DNA of 64,000 nucleotides from Amphritea atlantica. Its GTDB lineage: Bacteria; Pseudomonadota; Gammaproteobacteria; Pseudomonadales; Balneatricaceae. The translations under genes and the position numbers were made by a program. Of this stretch, positions 1 through 9,035 are shown piece by piece; within the stretch, counting starts at the first letter, position 1; every line of letters begins with the position of its first letter. A model generated the notes under the pieces. It saw nothing but the letters and a program-made list of their open reading frames with translations, did not search any database and had not been told where the DNA came from. The stretch is taken from positions 1 to 64,000 of the forward strand of contig NZ_JAHKQE010000019.1 in assembly GCF_018860855.1 (NCBI RefSeq), given 5' to 3'.

Positions 1-127
1 AGGCTACGGTACAGTTCGCTGCCGTCAGGCCGCCTTTCGCCATATCTTCAAACAGCGCGCGTTCCCATTTGGCGCAGATCAAACCATCGATAACAATGGC
101 GTCCTTGTGTAGATCAGCTGCATTCAT
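1..127 (-). CDS. Membrane dipeptidase (peptidase M19), N-terminal part, cut by window edge
   Basis: Only the first 42 residues are present, starting MNAADLHKDAIVIDGLICAK and reading off the left edge. The D-I-V-I-D-G-L stretch followed by a G-G-L-T-A-A-N-C motif is the usual start of M19 (renal dipeptidase-like) metallopeptidases, which cleave dipeptides with Zn2+. In Pseudomonas an M19 protein gene heads the cluster carrying the dimethylglycine dehydrogenase genes dgcAB. Finding one here next to a GbdR-type regulator suggests the dgc genes continue to the left, but that is inference. The rest of the gene, including the metal ligands, cannot be seen. Confidence 0.8.
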   Translation of the reverse strand, partial: MNAADLHKDAIVIDGLICAKWERALFEDMAKGGLTAANCTVA

Positions 128-466
128 TGTCGATATCCTTATGAATCAGAGTTAAGGCCTCGGCAAATCAAGCTCAGGCCCTCAGGTAAAAAGACCTTTG
201 GCGGCCTTTCATCATTAAGATCAGTGTAGTTTTTAGTGCAAAACAAAAAGGGGCTGGAAACGACTTACACACTACTAAAAGCGACGAGCCGAAAAAGATT
301 TAGGCTAACGCCTAAAGGAAAGTAACAACCAACAAGAAGTGACAATAGGATTGACGACCATCTTAAGCGACATAAATAACTGAACTTAACTAAATAAGCA
401 TGCAAGTAGAGGTAATCACGGCGTTGCCAGACGCCGCATTTTAAAAAGCATCAAAAAAGAGTGACT
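128..466. other. Intergenic region between dipeptidase start and diguanylate cyclase end
   Basis: No convincing gene in 339 bases. It must hold the promoter for the leftward dipeptidase gene and the 3' flank of the diguanylate cyclase gene. No clear terminator, repeat or operator was recognised. A GbdR site would be expected here if the dipeptidase cluster is betaine-induced, but none can be assigned by eye. Confidence 0.5.
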
Positions 467-1960
467 TCAGTGAGGGCTATCCTTGCTTGTTACAGCCCCG
501 TTGGCATAGCAGCGAAAGGTATTGCGCCCTGCTTCTTTCGCCTGATACATCGCCTTATCGGCACATTTTAGAATGTCATCCACACCGGTTTCATGACCTA
601 TAAAAGCAAACACGCCAATACTGGCCGAACAATGATGTTCAACCTGTATCTCAGCCTCATTCTCACGGTTAACGTGCAACTGATACACTTCGGCTAATCT
701 AACGCGTATTTTTTCAGCCACCGTCTTAGCATAGGCGATGGCGGTCTCGCGATCCGCCACGAGATCCCCTAACAACACGATAAACTCATCACCGCCAAAG
801 CGAGCGACTGAATCCATCTCTCGCACACAAGCTGTTAATCGATTGGCCGCTTCGATGAGCAACAGATCACCCACAAAATGCCCATATCTATCATTGAGGG
901 GTTTAAAGTTATCCAGATCAACAAACATTAAGGCGCTATGATGCCCCGAGCGTTGGCTAGCAAGTTGCGCTTGAGTCAAGCGATCAATCAGCAAACGACG
1001 ATTGGGGAGCCCGGTCAGTGTGTCATAAAACGCCAACTGTCTAATCTGGTCCTCCATCTGCTTACGTTGGGTAATTTCCCGCGTAATGCCATGAAAGCCG
1101 GTAATATGGCCTTGCGCGTCCAGCACCGCCTTAGAAAACACCTCACCCCAAATGACGCTACCGTTCTTACAACGATAGGGGGCCTCAAATTTAACAAAGC
1201 CCTCAACATTTCCCTCGCGCTCAGCTTGCTGTCGTTGGCGAAAAACCTCGGTAACAATGGCCACGCCCTCTTGACTGAATAGTTCAAACACATGATGTCC
1301 CATCACCTCCTCGGCCTTGAAACCTCGATGGAGTTCATCGGAAGGACTGATATAGGTGATACGCAGTTCGCTATCCGTGCGCCAGATAACATCCATCGCA
1401 TCTTCCGTTAACAATCGATAAAAAGACTCCCGTTCGTTCAATTCGCGGGTACGTTGTTCAACTAGAGCTTCCAGTGCTCGGTTGCGCCTTGACAGGTTAG
1501 TGAGTGGATAAACTTCGCTACCCTGCACTAAATGATAAGGAATCGAGATGCCACTGTGGACAATTTTCCACGTCTCGCCTTCAAGACGAAAGATCAACAC
1601 TAATCGTGCCACTTCATGGGATAAAATGTGTTCGGGAATCGGCAGTTGAATATTAAAAAAAGCGGTCACCGCGACAACCGTCTCACTCAGATCCTGCATA
1701 GCAATATCGAGTAGGTCGATATGTATCCGCCCAGAGACCTCAGCAAAGTCTTGCCGAGTGATCTTAACCCACTCATCACGATCGGTAATTAACTCAGAGC
1801 CGCCGCCCGCATAGCCACTGAAGTCGTCACTAAAAAGACAGGTTAGACGGTCATCGCGAGTAGTATAGAGTTCAATATACTCGTCAAACAGTGCACGAAT
1901 GAGTCGCTGGCGATCCGGATGAGCAACGATCTTGGTCATAAAAAGTACCCAAGGCTTCAT
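467..1960 (-). CDS. Diguanylate cyclase with NTF2-like and PAS sensor domains
   Basis: A 497-residue soluble protein with no membrane segment. Residues about 10-140 resemble an NTF2/SnoaL-like nuclear-transport fold (YIELYTTRDDRLTCLFSDDF region), residues about 180-300 are a PAS/PAC sensor (LTEDAMDVIWRTDSELRITY), and the rest is a GGDEF domain. The intact active-site motif RFGGDEF lies near residue 389 and a normal F-Y-D-x-L-T-G-L-P-N-R-R motif precedes it, so the protein should make cyclic di-GMP. The ligand of the N-terminal domain is unknown. The start is uncertain: a second methionine eight codons in (MTKIVAHP, 1939) is equally plausible, as neither has a strong ribosome site. It appears monocistronic. 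Confidence 0.9.
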   Translation of the reverse strand: MKPWVLFMTKIVAHPDRQRLIRALFDEYIELYTTRDDRLTCLFSDDFSGYAGGGSELITDRDEWVKITRQDFAEVSGRIHIDLLDIAMQDLSETVVAVTAFFNIQLPIPEHILSHEVARLVLIFRLEGETWKIVHSGISIPYHLVQGSEVYPLTNLSRRNRALEALVEQRTRELNERESFYRLLTEDAMDVIWRTDSELRITYISPSDELHRGFKAEEVMGHHVFELFSQEGVAIVTEVFRQRQQAEREGNVEGFVKFEAPYRCKNGSVIWGEVFSKAVLDAQGHITGFHGITREITQRKQMEDQIRQLAFYDTLTGLPNRRLLIDRLTQAQLASQRSGHHSALMFVDLDNFKPLNDRYGHFVGDLLLIEAANRLTACVREMDSVARFGGDEFIVLLGDLVADRETAIAYAKTVAEKIRVRLAEVYQLHVNRENEAEIQVEHHCSASIGVFAFIGHETGVDDILKCADKAMYQAKEAGRNTFRCYANGAVTSKDSPH

Positions 1961-2053
1961 ACCAATAGATCATTACGACACCATTGGTTTATGTATACAA
2001 GTGTACTTGAATAGCTAGCCGTCAAACTACGCACGGGGATCAAGTGATATAAG

Positions 2054-3181
2054 CTATTTTGACTCTTTTTTATCGCCTAGATTAACCGAACCAAAGGTCG
2101 ATTCTGTTCTGGCAGCAGAGAATGTCTTTCTCAAGCCAGGCGCCTCACTCTCCGGCTTATGAATCACCGGTGGTTTGACGCTGTCTGTTTCCGGAGCGCC
2201 AGACTTGTCATTCTGCCGCACGGCGGTGCGTTCATCACGTGGAGGAATTCCCATCTGTTCTCGATAACACTTGCTAAAATGAGGGCTGGAAACAAAACCA
2301 CAGGCCGCCGCAATATCGATAATCGACATGGTGCTTTGCTTGAGCAATTGTCTCGCCCGAAGTAATCTTAAGCGCAGATAATAACGTGAGGGGGAACAAT
2401 CGAGATATTTCTGAAACAGCCGCTCCATCTGTCGCCGAGACAGATTGACGTAACCAGCCAACTCATCCATCTCGATCACTTCTTCAATATTCGCTTCCAT
2501 CAAGGCAACGAGTTCCAACAGCTTCGGTTGTGTCGTCCCCAACACATGTTGCAGCGGAACTTTCTGCTGATCGCTCTCATCACGCACACGATCACAGATA
2601 AACATCTCAGAAATAGCCGTCGATAGCTGATAACCATGTTCCAACTTGATCATCTTAAGCATCATATCCAGCGGTACTGTCCCACCAGTACAAGTCATAC
2701 GCCCACGATCAAAACTAAACAATCGATTGGAACACTTAACCCGAGGAAAAGCTTCTTGCAGCGCCGCCAGATATTCCCAATGGGTGCTACATTCATGGCC
2801 ATCCAATAACCCCGCATCAGCCAACAGGTAACTACCCGTACAGATAGCCCCAAGTTTGCAGCCCTGACGCTCTTTCGCCTGTAGCCAAGCAATATGGCGC
2901 TGACTATAAGCTCTGGGAATATTTAGACCACCAGCCACAATAACCGTATCTAACGGGGGGCAATGGGTAACACTGGCATCCGGAGTGATGGTAATACCGT
3001 CACTGGCACTGACCGGCTGACCATCCATCGTCAAGGTATACCAGTAATACAGTTTTTCACCACTGAGCTGATTCGCCATCCGCAGCGCTTCAACCGCGGA
3101 GGCCAATGAAATCATCGTAAAATTATCTAATAACAGAAAACCGATAGCACGGGATTGGCTACCGCTCACTTCATCGATCAT
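2054..3181 (-). CDS. gbdR: GbdR-type GlxA/AraC-family transcriptional activator
   Basis: The 375-residue protein has an N-terminal DJ-1/PfpI (type-1 glutamine amidotransferase-like) domain of about 190 residues and a C-terminal AraC helix-turn-helix pair. The DJ-1 part keeps the cysteine elbow (AICTGSYLLADAGLLDG). From memory of the Pseudomonas aeruginosa protein, I recognise blocks close to GbdR: IGFLLLDNFTMISLASAVEA, SRRQMERLFQKYLDCSPSRY, FSKCYREQMGIPPRDER and a C-terminal ESTFGSV. GbdR responds to glycine betaine and dimethylglycine and activates betaine catabolism, sarcosine oxidase and choline genes. The location beside the dipeptidase gene and near sdaA and sox fits this. It is probably the main regulator of the minus-strand one-carbon genes; no binding site was identified. 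Confidence 0.88.
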   Translation of the reverse strand: MIDEVSGSQSRAIGFLLLDNFTMISLASAVEALRMANQLSGEKLYYWYTLTMDGQPVSASDGITITPDASVTHCPPLDTVIVAGGLNIPRAYSQRHIAWLQAKERQGCKLGAICTGSYLLADAGLLDGHECSTHWEYLAALQEAFPRVKCSNRLFSFDRGRMTCTGGTVPLDMMLKMIKLEHGYQLSTAISEMFICDRVRDESDQQKVPLQHVLGTTQPKLLELVALMEANIEEVIEMDELAGYVNLSRRQMERLFQKYLDCSPSRYYLRLRLLRARQLLKQSTMSIIDIAAACGFVSSPHFSKCYREQMGIPPRDERTAVRQNDKSGAPETDSVKPPVIHKPESEAPGLRKTFSAARTESTFGSVNLGDKKESK

Positions 3182-3761
3182 AAGGAGACCTGCACCTACA
3201 TCAGTATTGTTGCATTATTAACTAGGCTATTCATTGGTACCGGCAAGCCATCTCAGAGAACTTAAGCACATCATCCAAGCAGCCAGCCTTAGCAGTATAG
3301 GACTTATTGATAGCGGCCTTTTCTTTTATAACGGCCTGAGTTCATATTTACCATCAATCACTTAGAATGAGAACTCTTTATCCACAGAAACCCTTATACT
3401 GCCGATTAATGCGTGGGCTGTAGACGCTTAACATCTACCCAAATTCCTCGATAGCGCGACTCATCATAAAACCGAGTATTCAGTCTTAGTAATAGAGCTT
3501 AGTAATAGGACTTAAGAATAGGACTTCATACTCGATACCCCTATCGATGAACAAAATGAGCATAGCCTTGAGGGATTAACTCATACCAACGTAAAAGTCT
3601 TAATATGTAAAACTTTGTAAACAATATGTAAACGGGCTTGCCAACCCCTCCTAAAAAGCACTACTTTCAGGACACAAGTTCATATCCACCCAAGAGATTA
3701 TAAATAACAATAAAGCACAACGGTATCACTCACATACCTGTGCTGAGGAAAATACGCTTTT
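3182..3761. other. Intergenic region between gbdR and the Tor-like operon
   Basis: This 580-base, AT-rich stretch lies between divergent genes and must carry both promoters. The only structured element I see is the set of TGTAAA direct repeats at 3606-3633, listed separately. No open frame with a ribosome site was found. Confidence 0.5.
3606..3633 (+). promoter_or_regulatory. Three direct TGTAAA repeats, candidate response-regulator operator
   Basis: TGTAAA occurs at 3606, 3616 and 3627, that is, with 10- and 11-base spacing on one face of the helix. This is the typical arrangement of OmpR/PhoB-family sites. It lies about 130 bases ahead of the response-regulator start codon, so autoregulation is a reasonable inference. 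A matching pair occurs in reverse orientation upstream of the TRAP transporter (11061-11077). Confidence 0.45.
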
Positions 3762-4490
3762 ATGAGCACTGATGCCCGAATTCTTGTAGTCGACGATGAA
3801 GAACTAACCCGGCACTGCCTGAAAAGTTATTTCGAAGAAGAAGGCTACAATGTCTTTACCGCAGACACAGCAGAACAGGCCGAAGCGATTCTTCGCAGCG
3901 AAGCAATTGACGTGTTGCTGTTAGATATCCGCCTGCCCGGTAAAGATGGCCTCACCCTCACCCGTGAGCTCAGAGTCAGTACTGAGGTCGGCATTATCTT
4001 AGTCACAGGGAGGCAGGACGAAGTCGACCGCTTAATCGGTTTGGAATGCGGTGCTGATGAATATGTCACCAAGCCCTTCAATCCTCGTGAGATTCTCGCG
4101 CGAACCAAAAACCTAGTTCGTCGAGTACGCCACTGTACTGATCAGAAGCCTACCGATTCCCTACCCCACAGCTTTAAAAGCTTTGATCGCTGGAAACTAA
4201 ACCTCGACCGACGTCAATTGGTTGATGAACAGCAGCAAACAACGCAGCTGACCGAAGGAGAGTTCCAACTGCTCAATACACTGATGGTTAATACCGGCAG
4301 AGTCATGAGCCGAGTACAGATATTGGAACAGATCCGCAACCGAGAATGGATTCCGAGCGATCGTACCGTTGATGTGTTGATTGGCCGACTGCGACGCAAA
4401 CTCAATGATGATCCCGCTAACCCTAGAACGATACTAACGGTGCATGGTACCGGCTACCTCTTCACGCCCAAGCCTGTAGATATGTCATGA
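3762..4490 (+). CDS. OmpR/TorR-family response regulator
   Basis: The 242-residue protein has a receiver domain (residues 1-120; acidic pocket D11-D12, phosphoacceptor D55 in LLLDIRLPG, conserved K in YVTKPF) and a C-terminal winged helix (residues about 140-235, with LTEGEFQLL and RTVDVLIGRLRRKL). The block VGIILVTGRQDEVDRLIGLE closely resembles TorR. It is the first gene of a three-gene operon: its stop overlaps the start of the binding-protein gene by 4 bases (ATGA). The hybrid kinase at 5278-7593 is the obvious partner. The signal is unknown. TMAO is the TorR signal in enterics, but no TMAO reductase is in this window. Confidence 0.92.
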   Translation: MSTDARILVVDDEELTRHCLKSYFEEEGYNVFTADTAEQAEAILRSEAIDVLLLDIRLPGKDGLTLTRELRVSTEVGIILVTGRQDEVDRLIGLECGADEYVTKPFNPREILARTKNLVRRVRHCTDQKPTDSLPHSFKSFDRWKLNLDRRQLVDEQQQTTQLTEGEFQLLNTLMVNTGRVMSRVQILEQIRNREWIPSDRTVDVLIGRLRRKLNDDPANPRTILTVHGTGYLFTPKPVDMS

Positions 4491-5281
4491 CTCGCCGCGG
4501 GCAGATATTGCTGATCTCGTTATTAAGCGTGGCATTAGTTCTATTGTCCACCAGCAGTTATAGCCGCACACTGAAGGCTTGCGGCCATCCCTTTTATCCA
4601 CCGGTATCTTGGATCAGTGATAAACAATTGATGGGCCTTGCACCTACAGTGACCCAGCAGTTGTTTGCCGAACTGGGCTACCGAGTGGAGCTACGAGCAG
4701 GTTATAACTGGAAACGTTGCCTGCTGGAAGTACAACGGGGTAATGCCGATATCGTCGTTGCCGCCTATCACATTCCTAGCCGTGAGTCCTATCTCTGGTT
4801 TAGTCACGAACCGGTTATTGCCGACCCAATCACCCTGTTTGTTAACCGAGAGAGTCCCCTCGTTTATAAAACCCGAGATGACTTACGGGGGAAGGTCACC
4901 GGCCTACTACTCGGCGATAGTTTTGGCGAAGATCTAGATCAATTTCTGTCACAAAACACTCGTATTGAGTACGTTTCCCGCAATCGACAGAACTTTGATA
5001 AACTCGCCCATCAAAAAATCGATTTTATGCCGATCGGTTTGCTCAGTGGTCGCCTACAAAGTCGAAAAATGGGCTTTCATGAACAGATAATGCCCCTAGA
5101 TGAAAAGGTTAGCACCGAGCTCTACTTTCTTGCGGTCAGTAAGAAGAGTGGTTTGCAAAAACACCTACCCTTTATCGACCACCGGTTAAAAGAGTTGCAT
5201 CAAAATGGCACAATCAAGCGATTAACCGATCAATATAGCCTGCAATATCTCGACCAAATAGCAACGGAGCCCGATCAATGA
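4487..5281 (+). CDS. Periplasmic family-3 solute-binding protein, signalling type
   Basis: A 264-residue protein with an N-terminal signal peptide (MTRRGQILLISLLSVALVLL then a small-residue region) followed by a family-3 (SBP_bac_3) binding fold, starting LKACGHPFYPPVSW and including YRVELRAGYNWKRCLLEVQRGNADI. No permease or ATPase gene is nearby. The gene instead lies between a response regulator and a hybrid kinase with 4-base ATGA overlaps at both ends. It therefore probably presents a ligand to the kinase's periplasmic domain, as TorT does for TorS, although TorT belongs to a different binding-protein family. Ligand unknown; amino acids or related amines are common for this family. Confidence 0.85.
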   Translation: MTRRGQILLISLLSVALVLLSTSSYSRTLKACGHPFYPPVSWISDKQLMGLAPTVTQQLFAELGYRVELRAGYNWKRCLLEVQRGNADIVVAAYHIPSRESYLWFSHEPVIADPITLFVNRESPLVYKTRDDLRGKVTGLLLGDSFGEDLDQFLSQNTRIEYVSRNRQNFDKLAHQKIDFMPIGLLSGRLQSRKMGFHEQIMPLDEKVSTELYFLAVSKKSGLQKHLPFIDHRLKELHQNGTIKRLTDQYSLQYLDQIATEPDQ

Positions 5282-7593
5282 TCCAGCCTAAAGGGCTGAT
5301 ACCGAAAATAACCCGCTATTCCAGTCAACACCCACTGGGATACCGCATTATGTTATATGTCTGTAGCTGCAGCTTTTTATTCATCCTCTTTTCCACCGCC
5401 CTACAACTGACCCTCGATTATCGCCGTGAGTTTCGCGCCATTGACCAACAGGTACAACTTATTCGCACCAGTTACCTTGCCAGTCTGGCGAAAAGTCTTT
5501 GGGATGTTGATCATGCGCAAATCGCACTGCAACTCAAAGGGATACATAACCTTCCCGATGTCAGCTACTTAGTGCTTAAAAATACTGATACCGGTGAAAC
5601 AAGCAGTGAAGGGAAACTTGATCTCTTTTCTGACAGTCCACTGCAAACTCAAAGCTTTGATCTCATTCACCGAACGCCGGAACAACAACGCAAGCTAGGA
5701 CAGTTAGAAGTTAGCTTTGATCTAAGAGCCGTCTACCAAGGTATCTGGAGTCGAGGCTTTAGCATTCTGCTCACCCAGACCCTCTTGGTCATCTTGATTG
5801 TACTGGTCATATTGATCATCTTTCATCGGCAAATCACTCGCCACTTAGAAGCGATGGCTAACTACAGCCGCGATATCGGTGCTGGGCAACTGGAGCACAG
5901 TCTAACCCTCGACCGGCAACCGCCCAGCAGTAGTGATGAATTAGATCAGTTGGTCACTGCGCTGAATGAGATGCGTCAGTCAATTCGTCAAGAGATTCAT
6001 CACCGAGAGCAGGAACAGCAAGAGCTTCGCTATAATAGAGATCAACTACAAAAAATGGTTGAGCGGCGAACCGCTAGCCTACTGCAAGCGAAAGAGGCGG
6101 CCGAAGAAGCCAGTAATGCCAAATCCCGCTTTCTTTCAACCATGAGCCATGAAATCCGCACGCCCATGAATGGCATGCTGGGGATGATTCAACTGTTAGA
6201 AAGCTCAGCACTAAATCTGAGTCAGCAACAACATATACAGGTGCTCCACGATGCCACTAATGCACTGCTGGAAACCTTTAATAATATCCTCGAATATGGT
6301 CGATTAGTTGAGGGAGCCTACAGCATCAGTCCGTCTCGCTTTTCACTAAAAAGCTTACTCCATAACCTCACCGCCCTATTAACCCCAGAAGCAAATCGTA
6401 AACAGCTGAACCTTCAGTTCAAATACTCCCATGAGATAGCTGACCTGTTTTATACCGAAGAGAGTAGTCTACGACAGATCATCACCAATCTATTAAGCAA
6501 TGCCATCAAATTTACCGACCAAGGCGATGTCATCCTGACTGCCAAATTACTTTCTCAGGATGCTGAAAAACAAAGAATCAAGTTTAGCATCCGTGATTCA
6601 GGCATTGGTATTGAACCAGAATTTCAACAACATATTTTTGACCGTTTTACCCAGGCAGATGAAACCATTACCCGTCGTTTTGGAGGTACGGGTCTCGGCT
6701 TGGCTATTTGTAAAGAGCTCGCAGAACACCTTGGCGGGAAAATAGGGGTATCTAGCCGCCTTGGCAGTGGTAGCACCTTCTGGCTTGAATTAAATATACC
6801 TATCGCAGCGCCAACAAGGGCACTAGATATAGCTGAACCGGCATTGCAGAATAACAGCGGCCAGCAAATATTATTAGTTGAAGATGTCAAAATAAATCAA
6901 CAGGTTGTATTGGGGCTACTTGAGGAAACTCATCACCAGGTGACGATCGTGAGCGATGGTATCAAAGCCCTAGAGCTTGGCCGGGTTCAACACTTCGACC
7001 TCATTCTCATGGATATGCACCTGCCGGGACTCAGCGGCCTAGAAGTCAGCGCACGACTGAATAATGATCCCGACTGTATTAATTACCATACCCGCATCAT
7101 CGCGTTAACCGCCAGTGTCAGACCAGAAGATATCCATCGTTATCTGGAAGCGGGTATCAGTAGTGTGATTGCTAAACCGGTACGTAAAAAGCAACTACTC
7201 AACGCGATTTCCGGCGAGCAACAGATTACTGCCGCGCCAACACGACCCACAGAGACACAACCGCTACTTGATCAGGCGGTGATCCAGGTTCACCAACAGA
7301 TGCTCGGACCGGAAAAACTCGCCACCCTGATGCAGGGCTATTGCAAAGTCCATTGTGATCTCTGGCCGACACTGCAACAAAGTCTGCAAGCGGTCGACGA
7401 CTATGAAATTTCGCAGCAGGCACATAAGCTCGCAGGGGCTTGCGACACCATAGGTTTTACCCATGCCAGCCATCTGCTCCGACAGCTTGAGGAACTGGCT
7501 GAAAACGGTGATATCGCACCACTCGCATTGCTCGAAACACTGCAGCAAGTGATGGCGGATACCCTCGAACTGGCGCAACAGTGGAAAGCTTGA
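5278..7593 (+). CDS. TorS-like hybrid histidine kinase with receiver and HPt domains
   Basis: The 771-residue inner-membrane protein has transmembrane segments near residues 23-45 and 160-182 around a roughly 115-residue periplasmic domain. A HAMP linker and coiled coil follow, then a HisKA domain with H291 (STMSHEIRTPMNGMLG), a HATPase domain (NLLSNAIKFTDQG, DSGIGI, GGTGLGLAICKELAEHLGG), a receiver domain with D579 (LMDMHLPG) and a C-terminal HPt domain with H716 (AHKLAGACDTIG). This is a complete unorthodox phosphorelay ending on the response regulator encoded first in the operon. It is co-translated with the binding protein through an ATGA overlap. A strong terminator follows at 7663. Confidence 0.93.
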   Translation: MIQPKGLIPKITRYSSQHPLGYRIMLYVCSCSFLFILFSTALQLTLDYRREFRAIDQQVQLIRTSYLASLAKSLWDVDHAQIALQLKGIHNLPDVSYLVLKNTDTGETSSEGKLDLFSDSPLQTQSFDLIHRTPEQQRKLGQLEVSFDLRAVYQGIWSRGFSILLTQTLLVILIVLVILIIFHRQITRHLEAMANYSRDIGAGQLEHSLTLDRQPPSSSDELDQLVTALNEMRQSIRQEIHHREQEQQELRYNRDQLQKMVERRTASLLQAKEAAEEASNAKSRFLSTMSHEIRTPMNGMLGMIQLLESSALNLSQQQHIQVLHDATNALLETFNNILEYGRLVEGAYSISPSRFSLKSLLHNLTALLTPEANRKQLNLQFKYSHEIADLFYTEESSLRQIITNLLSNAIKFTDQGDVILTAKLLSQDAEKQRIKFSIRDSGIGIEPEFQQHIFDRFTQADETITRRFGGTGLGLAICKELAEHLGGKIGVSSRLGSGSTFWLELNIPIAAPTRALDIAEPALQNNSGQQILLVEDVKINQQVVLGLLEETHHQVTIVSDGIKALELGRVQHFDLILMDMHLPGLSGLEVSARLNNDPDCINYHTRIIALTASVRPEDIHRYLEAGISSVIAKPVRKKQLLNAISGEQQITAAPTRPTETQPLLDQAVIQVHQQMLGPEKLATLMQGYCKVHCDLWPTLQQSLQAVDDYEISQQAHKLAGACDTIGFTHASHLLRQLEELAENGDIAPLALLETLQQVMADTLELAQQWKA

Positions 7594-7662
7594 CTAAGCA
7601 CTTACTTCTCCTATGTCCCGCTAGTCTATTGATGCCTAAACGTCATCAGACTTAAAACCTAA

Positions 7663-7695
7663 AAAAGCCCCTAAGCTAAACACTTAGGGGCTTTT
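7663..7695. terminator. Bidirectional rho-independent terminator
   Basis: A 13-bp perfect stem (AAAAGCCCCTAAG paired with CTTAGGGGCTTTT) with a 7-base loop and A/T runs on both sides. It separates the rightward kinase operon from the leftward TRAP operon and can serve both. Confidence 0.92.
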
Positions 7696-7731
7696 TGTTT
7701 TTCTCGATAACCCATGGCCTAACGGGAATAA

Positions 7732-9021
7732 TTAACCAAAGAACATCTCCGGTAGAAAGAGTGATACCTGAGGAATATATGTAGTGATAATGAGCGTTGG
7801 AATCCACGCAAACAGAATCATAATCAGTGTCGGTTTGAGCATCGCACTGACTCTGACCCCGGTCACCCGAGAGCCAAGATAAAGTAGTGGCGCGGTAGGT
7901 GGTGTGATATTACCCATACCTAGATTCACCCCAACAATGGCCGCAAACTGAATCGGATCAATACCCAACTCAACTACGATCGGGAATAGCAACGGCGATG
8001 CGAGCAGTACACCGCTGACATCATCCATCAACATACCAATCAGAATCATCACCACGTTGATCATAATCAGCACAATTATAGGATTATCTGATACGGAGAA
8101 GATCAGCTCTTTAGCTAGATCAGGGATATCTTCAAAAATCAGCAGACGGCTGACAATCATCACCATAAAGAACATCACCATCACCACACCGGTGGTGGTC
8201 GCTGATTGTACTAATGCTTCTTTAAAGTTAGCAATGTTCAAACCACGATAGATAAAGAAACCAACTGGAATAGCATAGACCACCGCGATACCCGCCGCTT
8301 CAGTCGGCGTCATGATACCGCCGTAAATACCGCCCAAAATCATAAACGGCATCAACAGCGCAGGAAATGCAAAACGGGTTTTCTTCGCTACCTCTTTAGT
8401 GAAATTATCGGATTTTGGCAGCACTCTAATATCTTTGTGTTTACGTAACAGCACGTAGTTCACAACACAGAGCAAGAACACCAAAATCAGACCTGGGATA
8501 ATCGTCGCTAAGAAACACTTGAGTACCGATTGCCGAGTAACCCACGCATAGATAATCTGGATAGCACTGGGGGGAATTAACAAACCCAATGGTGCAGCAT
8601 TGGTAATCAACGCCGCTGATAGCCCTTCCGGATAGTTCGCTTTGCGTAGTTGCGGCATCATAATGCTGCCGATACAGGTGAGAGTAGCCGTCGCACTACC
8701 AGCAATCGAGCCGAAAATAGCACTTGCGCCCACCGCGGTATAAGCAATACCACCTTTGAAACGACCGACAAACAGCTCAGCCAACTCAACAAGGGGCTCA
8801 GCAATCTTACCCCGTTCCATAATAGTACCCGCCATAATAAACAGCGGAATAGCCAGTAGCACCAGAACATTCATACGCCAGTGACCGGACGTCAGAAAAC
8901 CAGCCGGATCATGATCACCGGTCAATGACATATAGATCAATGCCAAGCCAAAAGCGAAAGGGACGGGAATACCCACTGCCAAGGCAGCACAGATCACCAG
9001 AAGTGTCAGTAAAATCAACAT
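7732..9021 (-). CDS. dctM: TRAP transporter large permease (DctM/SiaM-type)
   Basis: The 429-residue, very hydrophobic protein has about 12 membrane segments and typical TRAP-T large-subunit blocks: ALAVGIPVPFAFGLAL at the N-terminus, IFGSIAGSATATLTCIG, ITNAAPLGLLIPPS, GIMTPTEAAG, MLMDDVSGVLL and MGNITPPTAPLLYLGSRV. Length is standard. It is the third gene of dctPQM, 14 bases after dctQ. The substrate cannot be read from the permease. The operon shares its upstream region with a GlxA-family regulator and sits in a methylated-amine region, but organic acids are the commonest TRAP substrates. Confidence 0.93.
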   Translation of the reverse strand: MLILLTLLVICAALAVGIPVPFAFGLALIYMSLTGDHDPAGFLTSGHWRMNVLVLLAIPLFIMAGTIMERGKIAEPLVELAELFVGRFKGGIAYTAVGASAIFGSIAGSATATLTCIGSIMMPQLRKANYPEGLSAALITNAAPLGLLIPPSAIQIIYAWVTRQSVLKCFLATIIPGLILVFLLCVVNYVLLRKHKDIRVLPKSDNFTKEVAKKTRFAFPALLMPFMILGGIYGGIMTPTEAAGIAVVYAIPVGFFIYRGLNIANFKEALVQSATTTGVVMVMFFMVMIVSRLLIFEDIPDLAKELIFSVSDNPIIVLIMINVVMILIGMLMDDVSGVLLASPLLFPIVVELGIDPIQFAAIVGVNLGMGNITPPTAPLLYLGSRVTGVRVSAMLKPTLIMILFAWIPTLIITTYIPQVSLFLPEMFFG

Positions 9022-9035
9022 AAGGAATACCTAAA

